Shown here piece after piece: positions 47,014-59,346 of a stretch of DNA of 64,000 nt. The stretch's first letter is position 1. Every line of letters starts with the position of its first letter. Origin of the DNA: Chrysomallon squamiferum (Eukaryota; Mollusca; Gastropoda; Neomphalida; Peltospiridae); assembly GCA_012295275.1 (NCBI GenBank), contig CM022671.1:9783212-9847211 (forward strand). The letters run 5' to 3'. Below the pieces are notes generated by a model that saw nothing but the letters and a program-made list of their open reading frames with translations, was not told where the DNA came from and ran no database searches. The translations under genes and the position numbers were made by a program.

Positions 47014-48355
47014 CTGAAATAAAAATATACAGTTGAGACAGCTGTCCTAACAGGAAAATAAATCTGGATAGTGCTGATATTTTGCTAGTTAAGGAAAACG
47101 ATGGATGCAACATGAACTGCTGAACACAAAAGGTGTTTCCTGAACTAATTTAACTAATGTCTGCAATGACTGAAATAAGGAAAACTCAGCATAATATAAA
47201 ACGTTAGTATGAATAAAATGCATATACATGCAAAAACTCTACATTATTTAAATAAACATAATTGAAAACTAGGGAAAAAAAAGTTAGAGTGAATGACCAA
47301 TGAGCCATTTCAACTGAAGGTATAACCAGACTTGCTAATCATAAATCATTGTCAAAAATCCCACAATAAGGACAAATGATTATTTTTAAGAACTGTTAAT
47401 GAATTACAACAATTTGACAGAACTTGATAGAAAGAACTAAAAAATAATTCACAGTGACACATGATAACTATATCATAACAGATACCAATGCTTTGCAGTT
47501 CTAATAACAAAATGTTAATGTCATTCTGCACTAGGTATGTGAATTCAGTCATTTTGATTACTAGCTGTATTTCTTTTTTGGAACACTTAGAACTGATTCT
47601 ATACTTCTAATTTTAGATTTGATTAAAAATGTAACTTAATAATAATTAATTGCTAATGTTTTGAACGAGATGATATAATTTTGATTCATAAAAAAAAATA
47701 TATATCAGATTTGAATCCAGAACGAAATAATTCAGACAATTGTATGATACTGCAACATTGACACGGAAACTAATCACTTCTGTGTCATCTCATATATAAA
47801 GTTTTGACTGGCAGGAAACAGAGTTGTAAGGATTTACATCTGCTTCTTCCTGATCAGTGACAATTTATAACATGATACCTATGCATTTGGAAGGTACATT
47901 TTTCAGGAATATCATGGAATTTTTATAAAACAGAATCAAGAAATGAAGTACTGGTTTTTACAGGTGTTTTATTTTAATTATTATTATTCTTATTGTTGTG
48001 GTGGTGGTGGTGGTTGCTGTTGCTATTATTACTATTCATATTTTTAAATAATTATTTAATAACCCTTTTTTTGTTCATTAAAACAAATAAAAAATAAATA
48101 AAATAAATATAAAAATAAGTTTAATATCCCTTCATCTCCCTGCAAAAATATAGATTAAGAACATTTAAAGATATCAAACAAACTACATAAGTATAAAATC
48201 TACTGATCTGTCTTTTGTCTGACTTACCTGAAAGGTCTTCCTAGCTGGTTAAAAAAAAAAATCCTCTGAAATGCTGGACGTCACAAGATCCAAAGTTTGT
48301 GCTGGTGGTATGATAGCTATATTTAAACAACTATCTTGTTTCATGTGCAAGTCAT
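47014..48355. other. AT-rich DNA, no gene seen
   Basis: GTG/GGT triplets at 47,996-48,014 and AAAT repeats at 48,083-48,117. A short segment at about 48,236-48,300 has splice-like words on the minus strand but no lasting frame. Confidence 0.5.
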
Positions 48356-48359
48356 TGTT

Positions 48360-49230
48360 TTCTACTATTTAGCCAGATTTGTCTAAATAAACAAATATAG
48401 AACAAAAAGTATTAAAAAAGTCTGGTATAATTTTCTAATGTGATAAATTAATTTATCATAATTATAATTTTCTGCTATACACTGAAACAAACATATAACT
48501 TCTTAACAGCCAGCTGGACTTATATACTATTAGTTAGAATGATCCAGACTATTGCAAAAACAAAAACTGTACACCATTACAATCCGATCTACTTAGTATG
48601 TAATAAAAGGTTGATCCTGTAAGCAGACCAAAGAACATAAACAAACATTTCGTAATTACATTATTTATGTTTACTTTTCAAATAGTAAATGTCTGTTCAA
48701 GTTTGAACATGTCAAGCTTCAAATTCTCAGTCATAAGTAGGACTATTTTAATAATGGTTTGTTGGTAAGTGTTTCTTTCACTATACTAGGAAAATGGTGT
48801 ATAACAAATGAGACAGAAATATATCAAAGAATTTTCTCAATCTGATGCCTATCAACTTAATATTGGATTTACTGGCTCAACAACTATATTTTTTAACTAT
48901 CCCAAACTAGGAATGTATGCTTATTTTGCATAATAAAATCTTTTGTGAGAACAAATTCATATATATAGTTGACCAGATTCATATTTCAGCTTATAAAGGA
49001 AAACATGTACTGATCATTAACCTTTGAAGTAAGATTTAAAAATATTCTTCAGAAACTAACTCATCATTTTTGTAACATCCCAGTCATCCAAACTGAACTT
49101 TGGTAGCATTTGGTGACTGGCCATTACAAGCCCTGCATTCATATGTACATCTGTACTTAAACACATTACTATTATTACCATTATTTATTATTATAAAACA
49201 TATCCAGACCACTTACTTCAGAACAAGTAG
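48360..49230 (-). repeat. Diverged copy of 62,222-62,796
   Basis: Shares AGCCAGATTTGTCTAAATAA with 62,226, GCATAATAAAATCTTTTGTGAG with a 62,375 counterpart, and ATAAAACATATCCAGACCAC plus TTACTTCAGAAC with 62,760-62,795. The last match is the donor end of the arm B exon at 62,786, of which only ~10 coding bases remain here. Confidence 0.6.
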
Positions 49231-49502
49231 TAGTAATAATAATAATTAGATAAAAAAGGAGGAAGTACAATTAAACAAAACAAAATGTAAATAAATAAAT
49301 TAAAATTAACAATTAGTAAATTTTAAGAAAAGAAGGGAAACTGGTATGTATATTTGTCTATTTATCTGCCCATCAAACTAAGTAAATCAATCACTCACAC
49401 CAAACATTCCTCTAAATCCTTTTCAATGCATCCATAGTCTCTCTCTCGCTCTCTCTCTCTCTATATATATACATACATATACAAAGACACACACACACTC
49501 AC

Positions 49503-49533
<31 letters not shown>

Positions 49534-50703
49534 AACACACATATGCACATACACACACGCACACATCTATGCCTCTCTTTAGTGTCTATATAACTACATA
49601 CAAATCTATCTTTCTGTATTTTTCGCCATTTATAACACAAGTACACACTCACATATTTAGCCATACTTCTCTTACACACAAGCATAGGTACCTGCACTTT
49701 CTTATACATATACATGGGGTTACCACCAACTCACTAATCTGTATATATATATATGTAAATCTCTATCGGCCTATGTACATACTGATCTGCCAACATATCT
49801 ACTTCTGTATCAGTGGTTTATCTATTTTATCTGTCTATTTGTCTTTTACATTGAATCTCCCTATCTATATACTGTATATATGTCCATCTATAAACACTTA
49901 TATATATGCACATCACCTCTGATTGGCCCTCAAAAATACACAATAAAACTTTGTTACACATGACTATGCATATATATATTAACAGCAGCATTTTTTCAAT
50001 TTTTTCAATTTTTTTTTATGTTATTTAATTTGCTCCTTTTTCTTTTCATTTTCATATTTAAGTGGTGACCTGATTTTTTTTTTTTCGTCATTTTTATTAA
50101 TTTTTACTTTTATCTGAAATGAAATTCACTTCATGGCAAGTGTTCACAGAAGTGCTCTTTCCTTATAAGCTTTTATTTATTTATTTTATTATATATATAT
50201 ATATATAAATTATTTTAGGCATAAACGTAAAAACCAAATATAAATAACATTAGCAACAAATAATTAAAAAACCCATCAAGAACTATGAATATTAAAAGTA
50301 TAATACAAATTCAAACTGAAAATATAATAATAATAATAAATAAATAAATAAATAAATAAATAAAAGAAGATAACTGAATAAATATAGATTTTAATTTATT
50401 CTTTTAATTTATGGGGTTTCAATAAAGCAAACAAGAAACAATCTGACATCAGTTTTATGTGTATGTAACAGCTAATGTTGTCTTGTTCAATCCAATAAAA
50501 AAAATAATAATAATAAAAAACATCTAAAAAAACAACAACATGAAGTCAGTGGTCTAATACTGCTCACTAGTGATGGAAATAGGTTTAGGAACCTAGGATA
50601 GGCTGAGGTTGGTAAACTGTAGGTATATAATTCTTACATTTTTTTATTTGGATCAGATATCAACCTGTTTTAGTATTACCAATTAATATTATTATTATTA
50701 TTA

Positions 50704-50766
<63 letters not shown>

Positions 50767-51605
50767 TTATGATATTATAAGCACCTGTCCATGGATAATA
50801 ATTTTCATAACATAAGGGAAATAACTCTCTTTTGATAAAACTTTATTTATATTGTTAAAACATGAAATAAAGAAAGAAGTAAATACAATTTCCCACCCAA
50901 ATTAAAATCGAAACACCCTGAATACAATTTTATATTTTTTTATTTACCAAGAATCAGTAATAATGAATTAAAAAATCAAATTCAACAGCAACATTGTAAC
51001 AAATATAAAATTAATTAATTAAAAATGCCTATAAAAAAAAAACATAATACATAATTACATGTGCATTATAAACAAAGAACAAAAATAATGTAAAAAGAAA
51101 ATATAATTTAACTATAGCTGTTACTTACTTATTTATTTTTTTACCTGTTTTAAATTATTACTAATATTTATTTAATTACATTATTTATATTATTTAACAG
51201 GAGCTAGTAATAAAAATTAATCTAGAAATCTTTTTTTTCTATATTTAAAGTCTGCTAAATAAATTGATTCGATGGTTTATTTGCTGAGTTTATTGTCTAT
51301 TTTGTGCATATATATTCAGGCATATAAAAGCATGCACTCATACACACAAATACAAGACAAAACAAACACAGAAAATAACACATATACAAACATTACAATA
51401 ATCACACAAGAGAAAATACACACACACACAAATAGACACAGACACACATTCACTTAGGCGACATCGAAACATACACACAAAAAGATATACCAACATACAT
51501 ACTGACATACATACTGACATACATCCTCATATATACCATGCAGAACATAAATTTAATAAATACTAACTTATATTATCAAATACACTTCTTACAATAACTG
51601 TCAGT
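49231..51605. other. Simple-repeat DNA, no gene seen
   Basis: CT and CA repeats (49,438-49,545), ATCT-rich DNA to 49,910, ATT repeat (50,685-50,765), AAAT repeats near 50,335-50,365, CA-rich DNA 51,330-51,450. An isolated AAGGGAAATAACTCTC occurs at 50,813-50,828. Long frames are repeat translations. Confidence 0.7.
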
Positions 51606-52534
51606 AACTGGTCAATGAAAAAGATAAAGATCAAACTCTGAAAAAACAAATCTAATAAAAATATGATTTCCTTTAAAAACTCTGGTCATTTTATTTTATC
51701 AGCAGATAAATATCAGTATCAGTAATTAACTGGCATATTTTAACCATGTTATTTTGTATCAGAAAATGTTGAATAGAGCATAAAAAAAAGTCATACAAAC
51801 AGGATGGTAAAAATTATTATTTTCTATATCAGAACACTGGATAGAGGCAACAATCATCAGTTAAGTTGTATGGTTGAAATTATCATTCCTTGTAACAGAA
51901 AATTTTCTATAGAGCATTTTTAAAATCATTTTCTATGAAGTAGAATTGACATTATCTAAACATTCATTCATTCATTCATTCATTCATTCATTCTTATAGG
52001 TTATAAAATGTTGAATAGAGCATTAAAAAAGTCATACAAACAGGATGGTAGAAATTATTATTTTCTATATCAGAACACTGGATAGAGGCAACAATCATCA
52101 GTTAAGTTGTATGGTTGAAATTATCATTCTTTGTATGATTTTCTATTGAACAGTTTTAAAATCATTTTCTATGAAGTGGAATTGACATTATCTATATCAG
52201 TAAATACAGAATGTCATAGAAAACTTAACCTCTATAATCAGGAAAAAACTTGATATATTATTAACAATACTGCTTTATTATCAGAGAAGTGGGACAAAAG
52301 AAAATATGTCAGAAAATACTGAATATATTATTAATAATATTATTTTATCCTCAAACAAACTGGACAAGAGAAAACTATTCTCTCAGAATGTGCCTGATAG
52401 AACTGTAATTGAAAGCAATTTTCTTTCATCAGATAAGCTACACAATCACTGTCACCAAATTCTACAATGAGCATATATGGGGTGAGCTAATCTGTTAGTG
52501 TGAAGTTTCCATGACTCCTCTGTGTTCCACAGAA
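51606..52534 (-). repeat. Distal part of inverted arm B with a ~245-bp tandem duplication
   Basis: Inverted match to 24,000-24,335. Within it, 51,766-51,960 and 52,010-52,200 are tandem copies sharing CATACAAACAGGATGGTA and CAGAACACTGGATAGAGGCA. Arm A has one copy. A CATT microsatellite (51,960-51,993) separates them. Confidence 0.8.
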
Positions 52535-52580
52535 TTAGCTCATGATGAACTGAATCTTCATCCTCTTCTCCACTTCTTGT
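52535..52580 (-). CDS. Arm B terminal exon
   Basis: After TTTTTCTCAG; completes the split Arg codon from the previous exon and reads QEVEKRMKIQFIMS then TAA. It gives the gene a natural, charged C-terminus. A longer open frame in another phase (EEDEDSVHHELILWNTEES) also exists, but does not join in phase. Absent from arm A. Confidence 0.55.
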
Positions 52581-53090
52581 CTGAGAAAAATATTTCAATA
52601 TTTAATATTAATGTAATTAGGTACTGGTTTGTATAGTTTGTATTGTTATATTTATCTTTGTTTGTCACCCAGTAGATGATATATTTTTAATTCCTTTATC
52701 CATATAGTTTGTAAAAAACAATGGCCATCAAAAATCTCACTGTTATTTAAAGATAAGCTTTCATTTCTATCCATTTTACAAAATGAATGGACAAAATGGT
52801 ATATGCAGATATAATTACAAATGACAGGACTTCTTTTTAAATTTTAAAGGTGTGTTTTATCAATTACCATTAATTGTTTTTACATTTTGTTTTAATATAA
52901 TTTCCTTCCCATGAGGATCAAAGCAAAAATCAACTACTTTGTTAAATCAGATGTACAACAGACACACCTGTACAAACAGGGAAAGACAGTGAAAGAAACA
53001 AAGAACGGGAAAGAGAGAATCAGAGATATGCTAGGAGAAAATTAGACATAGTGAGAGAGAAATAAAAAGACCATAACATCATCACTATAC

Positions 53091-53179
53091 CTGACTTTTG
53101 CCTCCAGTTCTGTACTTTTAACATTGTCAGCTGTCACCGTAATTCTTGACACTATGAATGGCTGTCCAAATATCTTAGC
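53091..53179 (-). CDS. Arm B penultimate exon
   Basis: Between GTTATCTAG and GTATAGTG. Reads AKIFGQPFIVSRITVTADNV and KSTELEAKV, open, phase 0 in. Arm A keeps only the first ~14 bp (23,651). Confidence 0.6.
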
Positions 53180-53329
53180 CTAGATAACAATAAACACATT
53201 TTTTTAATTATTCATAATAATCATTGTTAGTGTTAAAGAACAATGTTACAGTTGGGAGAAATATTTACAGAAAAAATTGCCAAAATGGTTATTTACAGAT
53301 TATATGTTTACATATATATATATATATAT

Positions 53330-53490
53330 GTAACAGCAACAGAAACAACAGTAGTATTTGTAGTAGTAGTATTTGTAATAGTAGTATTTGTAGTAGTAGT
53401 AATAATAATAACAATAATACATTATAATAAAACTAATAATGATAATAATAGCAATAGTAATATTAATAATAATTGTAGTAAGACAAATAA

Positions 53491-53523
<33 letters not shown>

Positions 53524-53530
53524 TAAATTA
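53330..53530. repeat. GTA and AAT triplet repeats
   Basis: TAGTAGTAGT then AATAATAAT tracts, in the interval where arm B should carry the DPVTW exon of arm A. Confidence 0.92.
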
Positions 53531-53726
53531 ACAATAAAAAGTACAGTATTATAATAATACAAAATAAGATTACTAACAATACAATTCACAGAATTCAAAA
53601 AGAAGAAGAAAAGAATATATAACAATAATAGCTTGTCACTTTAATTTATTAACAATCAAGAATTATTAAAAAAAAATCTCATCAAAAATGTTTAAAAAAA
53701 AAATGTAGAAATAAAAATATCTTCAC

Positions 53727-53871
53727 CTTCATAGGAACTATTTCGTCTACAGTGCAGTCTGCCTCCATGTCAAAGAGAGAAGATCAAGTTTCTGAATACT
53801 TGCATTGCCAGACAGGTTGACAGCCCTTGCACGATGATCAGCTAGCTGGAGTGAAAGTGTGATTTTAACAA
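53727..53871 (-). pseudogene. Arm B exon, frameshifted
   Basis: Begins VVKITLSLQLADHRARAV, skips nine bases relative to arm A, reads NLSGNASIQKLD, then shifts frame because of two extra bases. Ends CTATGAAG before GTGAAG, as in arm A. Confidence 0.68.
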
Positions 53872-54306
53872 CTGTTTACATGTGAGAAGGAAATATATTG
53901 CTCTTTACATTAAAAAGAAAGGAAAGTTTTAGAAATGAATGTAAAAGTTAAAATTAAAACTGGATACACAGGCTGAGATATATATAATATGTTAAGTATT
54001 GTATTGAGAAATGTTATTTCATGTTAAGCATTTCTTATTTATTAATCTCTTTCTATTTATAAATACATACATAGATTTTATTCAAACAAATATACATACA
54101 TGTATGTGTGTGTGTTAGTTTAAACTGACATATACTTGGAATTACATTTTTTGTTTATTTATTTTCTTGTTCTTTTATATATAAATACATATGTGTATGT
54201 GTTTATGTGTTTGTTTGGTATATATATACTCGCTGATATACAGAAAGATAGATAGATAGCTGTGAACTGTTATTACTACACTACTACATACTATATAATC
54301 ACTCAC

Positions 54307-54403
54307 CATGACCTTTCAACATAGCTGCAATGTCAAGGACAGTGTCAGATGTTTCCTTTATGTGTGAGAATGGCTGGACAATGCATCATATTACCCAGCA
54401 TTC
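54307..54403 (-). pseudogene. Arm B exon, 20-bp deletion
   Basis: MLGNMMHCPAILTHKGN matches arm A; then 20 bp are missing, which breaks the frame before VLDIAAMLKGHG. Splice words TCCTCTAG and GTGAGTG are kept. Confidence 0.68.
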
Positions 54404-54498
54404 CTAGAGGAAGATAAATAAATAAATAAATGATTGACAAATTTCAGTAAATATGAACCATATAAAATTATAAATAAAAAATGATTTTAACTGTTTAC

Positions 54499-54606
54499 CA
54501 GGATATTCTCCAAGTGCTGTCAGTTAAATCAGGAAGTTGTCTGCAACTGAAGGGAGACAACTACAAGATGATTCAATTTGCTCCCCTGACTTCTTGACAG
54601 TGAGAC
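54499..54606 (-). pseudogene. Arm B exon, one stop
   Basis: LTVKKSGEQIESSCSCLPSV, ADNFLI, a TAA, LTALGEYPG. Same length and splice words as the arm A exon. Confidence 0.65.
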
Positions 54607-54716
54607 CTTAAAATTAATTAAATTTATATAAATAATTTAAAAAGAAAACAACACAAAATCAAATAATAAACCCATTTATTTAGTATTCCTTCTTTTTTTC
54701 TTATTTTTACTATTGG

Positions 54717-54766
54717 ATTAGCTTAGTTTAGTGTTAAGGTTAGGACGAGGGTAAGATTAGGTTTAT
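54717..54766 (-). repeat. Short TTAGG-like tract, counterpart of 21,437
   Basis: Reverse complement reads AAACCTAATCTTACCCTCGT, CCTAACCTTAACACTAAAC, aligning with the first half of the arm A tract. The extra CCTAATCCTAATCC units of arm A are missing. Confidence 0.6.
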
Positions 54767-55199
54767 ATATTCATTTATTTCTTACTACTGCTGATGCTGC
54801 TGTTACTATTACTACATCACAGCTGCTGCTATCACCACCACATTACATGGTGTTTTTGGTATAATTACATCTCTGAACTGAAAACTCTAGTATTTACAAA
54901 ATGCTATTCAGAAGTGTTATTTTTCTTCCTCTGTTTGTATGTATACTAATAAATATAATAAATCTCAAACAATATGCAAGCTTCTGTATTATTATTGTGC
55001 TTTAAAATCTAATTTAATTATAAAAAAAAATTATATTTCACTGAAAATTATAAAAAAATAATTTATTATGTCAAGCTTACCTAATAAGTTTTCACCAATA
55101 TTCAAGTCCCATGGTGGTATGAACAAAGATTAAGCACACCATCAATTTCAATCTTAAATTTAAATAAAACAGGCCTGAGTATTTTGTACAAAGCATTTA

Positions 55200-55275
55200 A
55201 ACACACACACACTGAGTAGCAATTATCACTATTGCTGCTACATTCACACTCACTCACTCTCAGGAATATAAATAT
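55200..55275 (-). repeat. Single unit matching the arm A minisatellite
   Basis: Reverse complement contains ATTCCTGAGAGTGAGTGAGT, AGCAGCAATAGTGATAATTG, CTACTCAG and a (TG)n run. This is the same left flank and first unit as at 19,425-19,480 in arm A, but only once. Confidence 0.82.
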
Positions 55276-55644
55276 ATCTAAAGTTTAAATTACAAAATTA
55301 GACATGTATCTATCTATCTACCTATCTGTCTATCTGTCTATCTGTCTGTCTCTCTATCTCTCTATCTATCTATAAATGAAATTTGAGAAAATGAGAAAGT
55401 AAAAACAAACAATAAACACAATAATAAAAGAACATTTTTGGTGATAAGATTGTCAGATTTCTCTCCAGAATTAAAAATAACATTTAAAAAAGTATTCTTT
55501 ATATAATTATAATAATTGCATCATCATATAAAAGTATTCCTAGACCAACAACCACAAACAAACAAGAACAAATAAACTACAACAAAAGAAAAAAAAAAAG
55601 AGGTGAAAAAACATTAATTGTAACTACGATAAAAAAAAACATAC

Positions 55645-55864
55645 AGCACTATCAGATATATCAAGAACACTGACTGGATGTTTCTTATGTTTCAACATGG
55701 ACTCCACAAAATGAGTTATTTAATCATCTGTAATGCGACTGGCTGACGGCTTGAGCATGTGCAGTTGCACACCATTTCTGATTGCTTGACAAACAGGGTC
55801 AAAGTCTGTTTCAGCCAATGAGCAAGCTCCAACACTTAAAGTTGTCACATGACTGGTAGGGTTT
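55645..55864 (-). pseudogene. Arm B LRR exon absent from arm A
   Basis: Between TTTTAG and GTATGTT on the minus strand. Reads NPTSHVTTLSVGACSLAETD, FDPVCQAIRNGVQLHMLKPS, ASRITDD, TAA (55,720-55,722), ITHFVESMLKHKKHPVSVLD, ISDSA. VTTLSVGACSL and VSVLDIS are LRR-like starts. One stop in 73 codons. In arm A the corresponding interval holds the expanded minisatellite. Confidence 0.62.
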
Positions 55865-56358
55865 CTAAAATTAGTGGAACAGAGTCAGTTTAATCAAGAA
55901 ACTTCGTTTATAAACTGAATTTATATTTTAAGGAAATTATTGTGTGTCGATGTGTGTGCATTTATTTATATTCTTAATGCAGAAATAATCACACATACTC
56001 AGAAACAACTAACCCTAAATACCAACAACAAATACACTGAGATGCCAGGCACAGACACAAATAGAATGACAAAGAATGGATGAGAAAGAAAATACAGAGA
56101 AGAAAGAGAGAGTGTTAATTAGAATGAGGTTGATAATTATGGATAAAAAAAAAATAAAAAATAAAAATTTACTGAGAGAAAGAATGTGTTGGAGAAAAGA
56201 GAGAGAGAGAGAGTTTCCAAGAGCACGACACCCAAGACAAAAAGGAAACGAGCAGTTTTTACATACCTAATAATTAATGAAAATACATAACAAACAATTA
56301 TTTAAGTACATGAAAAACATCTACATAAAATTATTTTATAATAAAAACTTTAGTTTAC

Positions 56359-56407
56359 CTGAAGTAAGTTTAACTAACTTGTCAATGACAGATATAGAAA
56401 GATCAGG
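56359..56407 (-). pseudogene. Arm B exon remnant
   Basis: SPDLSISVIDKLVKLTS up to a GTAAACT donor matches the end of arm A exon 18,893-19,069. The first two thirds of the exon are missing. Confidence 0.65.
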
Positions 56408-56785
56408 ATTACATAAAATATATACAATAATTATTTAAATCTTATAAAATTTTATAAAATTAAGAAAATATTACCTGAAATTAAACACCTGCATAACACA
56501 CAAGTTCACATATACATTAACACACACACACACACACACACAGTACATACACATACAGAGAGATAGATGAATTTTGTTAATGCAAATACTGTTGATGTTA
56601 TTGATATGTTGAGTATGAAAATGTTTTTTTCATTATTCTTATATGTTTATTCAGAATTATCTTCTTGTATCATCTAAAACAGATTAACACCATGTATATC
56701 ACATGTACCAAATCTAGAATCAAAACATAAACCTCAAACACTAATCATACGTGAAAACAAAAGAAATCAAATACAGAACACTCAC

Positions 56786-56878
56786 ACAGGATCCAAAACT
56801 GGCCGATACAAATACTTCTCTACATTCTGAGTTTTCCTTAAGGGGAAAGCAGTCATCCTTTAGGTCAACTTATTTGCT
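56786..56878 (-). other. Candidate exon in tandem repeat, copy 1
   Basis: After CCAGAAACAG and before GTGAGTG. A frame reads VDLKDDCFPLKENSECREVF then VSASFGSC. Stops precede it in the same frame. The second copy (57,291-57,382) reads KVDLKDDCFAPKEN, then TGA. Not seen in arm A. Confidence 0.35.
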
Positions 56879-57290
56879 CTGTTTCTGGTAAAAAGAAAGG
56901 GATACCTAAGTGAAAATGTTTTTTGAGTTATAATTACTCATGTAAGACAATAAAAATATTATTATAATAGCAGTAGTGGCAGTAGTAGTAGTAGTAGTAG
57001 TGATTGTAATGATAATAATAATCAGAATGAGAAAAAAGATTCTAGAAGAGATTTAAATTATAAGTCTTAACTATTCAGGACATGTTATTGTAAAATATCT
57101 TTAACTTGTTATGTTCCGCATCAAAATGTCTATTTAATTTTCCTTATTAGTTTATTCATCATTATCTTCTTATATCATCTAAAACAGACTAACACCATGT
57201 ATATCACATGTACTAAATCTAGAATTACAACATAAACCTCAGACACTAATCATACCTGAAACTAAAACAAAGCAAATACAGCACACTCAC

Positions 57291-57382
57291 ACAGGATCCC
57301 CACTGGCCGATACAAATACTTCTCTACATTGTCAGTTTTCCTTAGGTGCAAAGCAGTCATCCTTCAGGTCAACTTTTTTGTT
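57291..57382 (-). other. Candidate exon in tandem repeat, copy 2
   Basis: Reads KVDLKDDCFAPKEN, TGA, QCREVFVSASGDPV, with the same splice words as copy 1. One stop and several substitutions relative to copy 1. Confidence 0.33.
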
Positions 57383-57756
57383 CTGTTTCTGGTAAAAAGA
57401 AAGGGTTACATAAGTGAAAATGGTTTTTGATTTATAATTAGTCATCTAAGACAATAAAAATATTATATTAATAGCAGTAGTGACACTAGAACCAGTAGTA
57501 GTGATTATAATGATAATAATAAGAATGATAAAAGAGATTCTAGAAAGGATTTAAATTTTAAATCTTAACTATTCAGGACTTGTTATTGTAAAATATCTTT
57601 AACTTGTTATGTTCCGCATCAAAATGTCTATTTAATTTTCTGTATTAGTTTATTCATTAATGCAAATACTGTTGATGTTATTGTTATGACAACTACTACT
57701 ACTACCACTTTCACCATTATTTACTATTACACTTTTCATCTGAAACTTCCTCTCAC

Positions 57757-57882
57757 CTTTAAAGCAGCAGCGAGGCCTTTAGTGAGAGCAGTTTTATCAG
57801 ATAATCCATTACTAGACAGATCTAGTTCTGTGAGTCCAGTGTTTTCCACTAGTCGGTGATAGAAGTTTCATATCAGTGGAGC
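57757..57882 (-). pseudogene. Arm B exon: LRR, two-base deletion
   Basis: Matches arm A exon 17,612-17,751. GCTCCACTGATATGAAACTT is followed by ATCACCGACTAGTGG where arm A has ATCACCGACTCTAGTGG, so the frame breaks before the LRR word. The rest (ELDLSSNGLSDKTALTKGLA in the restored phase) is well kept. Confidence 0.7.
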
Positions 57883-58188
57883 CTGAAATAAATAAGAAAG
57901 TTAATAAATTTCAAAAAAATATATAATGAAAAATTTAGATGATTGAGTATGTGCTAATGTTTCTTAGAGAGAGAGAAAGAGAAAGACAGTAAGAGAGAGA
58001 GCAAGAAAGAGTCTCAGTACAGAGAGAGAGAGTAGCTCTTACATTTTATCTCTGAATATTATAATAATTTATGAATGAAATAAAATTATTTTTATTTAGT
58101 GGACTGTGTATATATATATATATATATATGGCAGGAAAAGAAAATAAATAAAACGACATGACTAAAACCAGAAGAAGAAGAAGAAAAC

Positions 58189-58302
58189 AGAGTTTTCACT
58201 GTTGTGTTTTCTTTAAGAGCTGGACTGACACGGTGAGAGAAATATTCATTTCCTAGAGTACTACTCAACAAATTCAAATATTCCTGTTTACCAACAACTT
58301 TT
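58189..58302 (-). pseudogene. Arm B exon: LRR
   Basis: NLLSSTLGNEYFSHRVSPAL then KENTTVKTL, matching arm A exon 17,092-17,209; donor CT|GTTTTC present. The acceptor side is rearranged (TATAGGTAAAAAG in place of GTAGTCAAAATG). Confidence 0.62.
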
Positions 58303-58339
58303 TACCTATACAGTCTTAGAAACAAAACACTCAAATTGT

Positions 58340-58458
58340 GTTTATTAGTAGTAGCAATAACAGCAGTAGAACTAGTGGTAAAAGTGGTAATGTCGGTTGT
58401 AGTAGTTTTATTATTAGTAACAGTAGTAGTAGTAGCAGCAGTGGCAGCAGCAGCAGTT

Positions 58459-58500
<42 letters not shown>

Positions 58501-59000
58501 ACAGCCTCAGCAGAATTTGTAGTTGTAGTATTAGTGATAATAGTACTGGTAGCAGTGATAGTGGTAATAATTGTTGTGTTGTAACAGTACAAGTACCAGT
58601 AATAGTGGTAATAGTTGTAGTATTAATAGTAACTACTACTTGTAGTAATATTGGTAATATTTGTAGTTTTAGTACAACAGTACTAGTAGTAGTAACAGTG
58701 GTAGTGATAACTGTGGTAGAATTAGCTTAGGTTGTATAGTATAAGTAGATACAATATGTAGAGGTAGTAAATAACTGCAGACCCCATGGTAGTAGTAGTA
58801 GTAGATGTAATAACAGTAGTAAAAATAATATTAACTTTTGTAGTGTAAGTAGCAACAGTAGAAACAGCTGTAACAGACATAGTGGTAAATAGATATATAA
58901 TAATTACTGGTAACAGATTTAGTGTGCTGAAAGTCACTGTTAGTAACTATTTTTTCAGTAGTAGAATAATAGTAGTAACAGTGGTAGTAGCAGAAGTAGC
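58340..59000. repeat. GTA/AGT trinucleotide tract
   Basis: Interrupted GTA, AGT and GCA triplets, reverse complement of the arm A intron tract (16,120-16,980). Frames of poly-Ser, poly-Val or poly-Thr are artefacts. Confidence 0.92.
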
Positions 59001-59237
59001 AATATTAGAAGTTAACAGATAATACGCTAATTACTACTCTAATAACAAGAACAACAACAACAATAATAATAATAAGAAGAAGAAGAAGAAGAAGAAGATG
59101 GCAAAGAAGAAGATGGAGAACAAGAAGAGAGAATAAGATTTCTTTTCTCACAATTTTACACATAAATATAAAAATAATTTCTTGTTACTGGTATAACTAT
59201 AAACATTATGTAATGAATATGGAATTCTTTAAACCGG

Positions 59238-59270
<33 letters not shown>

Positions 59271-59346
59271 TTTTATTATTATTATTGTCATTATTATTGT
59301 TATTATTATAAAACATTTTATAACAGCTGGAATTAAGATTACTCAC

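Larger units (their letters stand above)
56576..57690 (-). repeat. ~500-bp tandem duplication in arm B
   Basis: Two copies of a ~500-bp segment, shared words CACCATGTATATCACATGTA, CAAATACTTCTCTACATT, GTTCCGCATCAAAATGTC and AATGCAAATACTGTTGATG, with the start of a third. Each copy holds the candidate exon described separately. It occupies the place where arm A has exons 18,067 and 18,473. Confidence 0.85.

Noticed and set aside
58302-58730. Poly-Thr, poly-Ser and poly-Val frames
   Set aside because: GTA triplet repeat in three phases; the matching intron in arm A is also non-coding.
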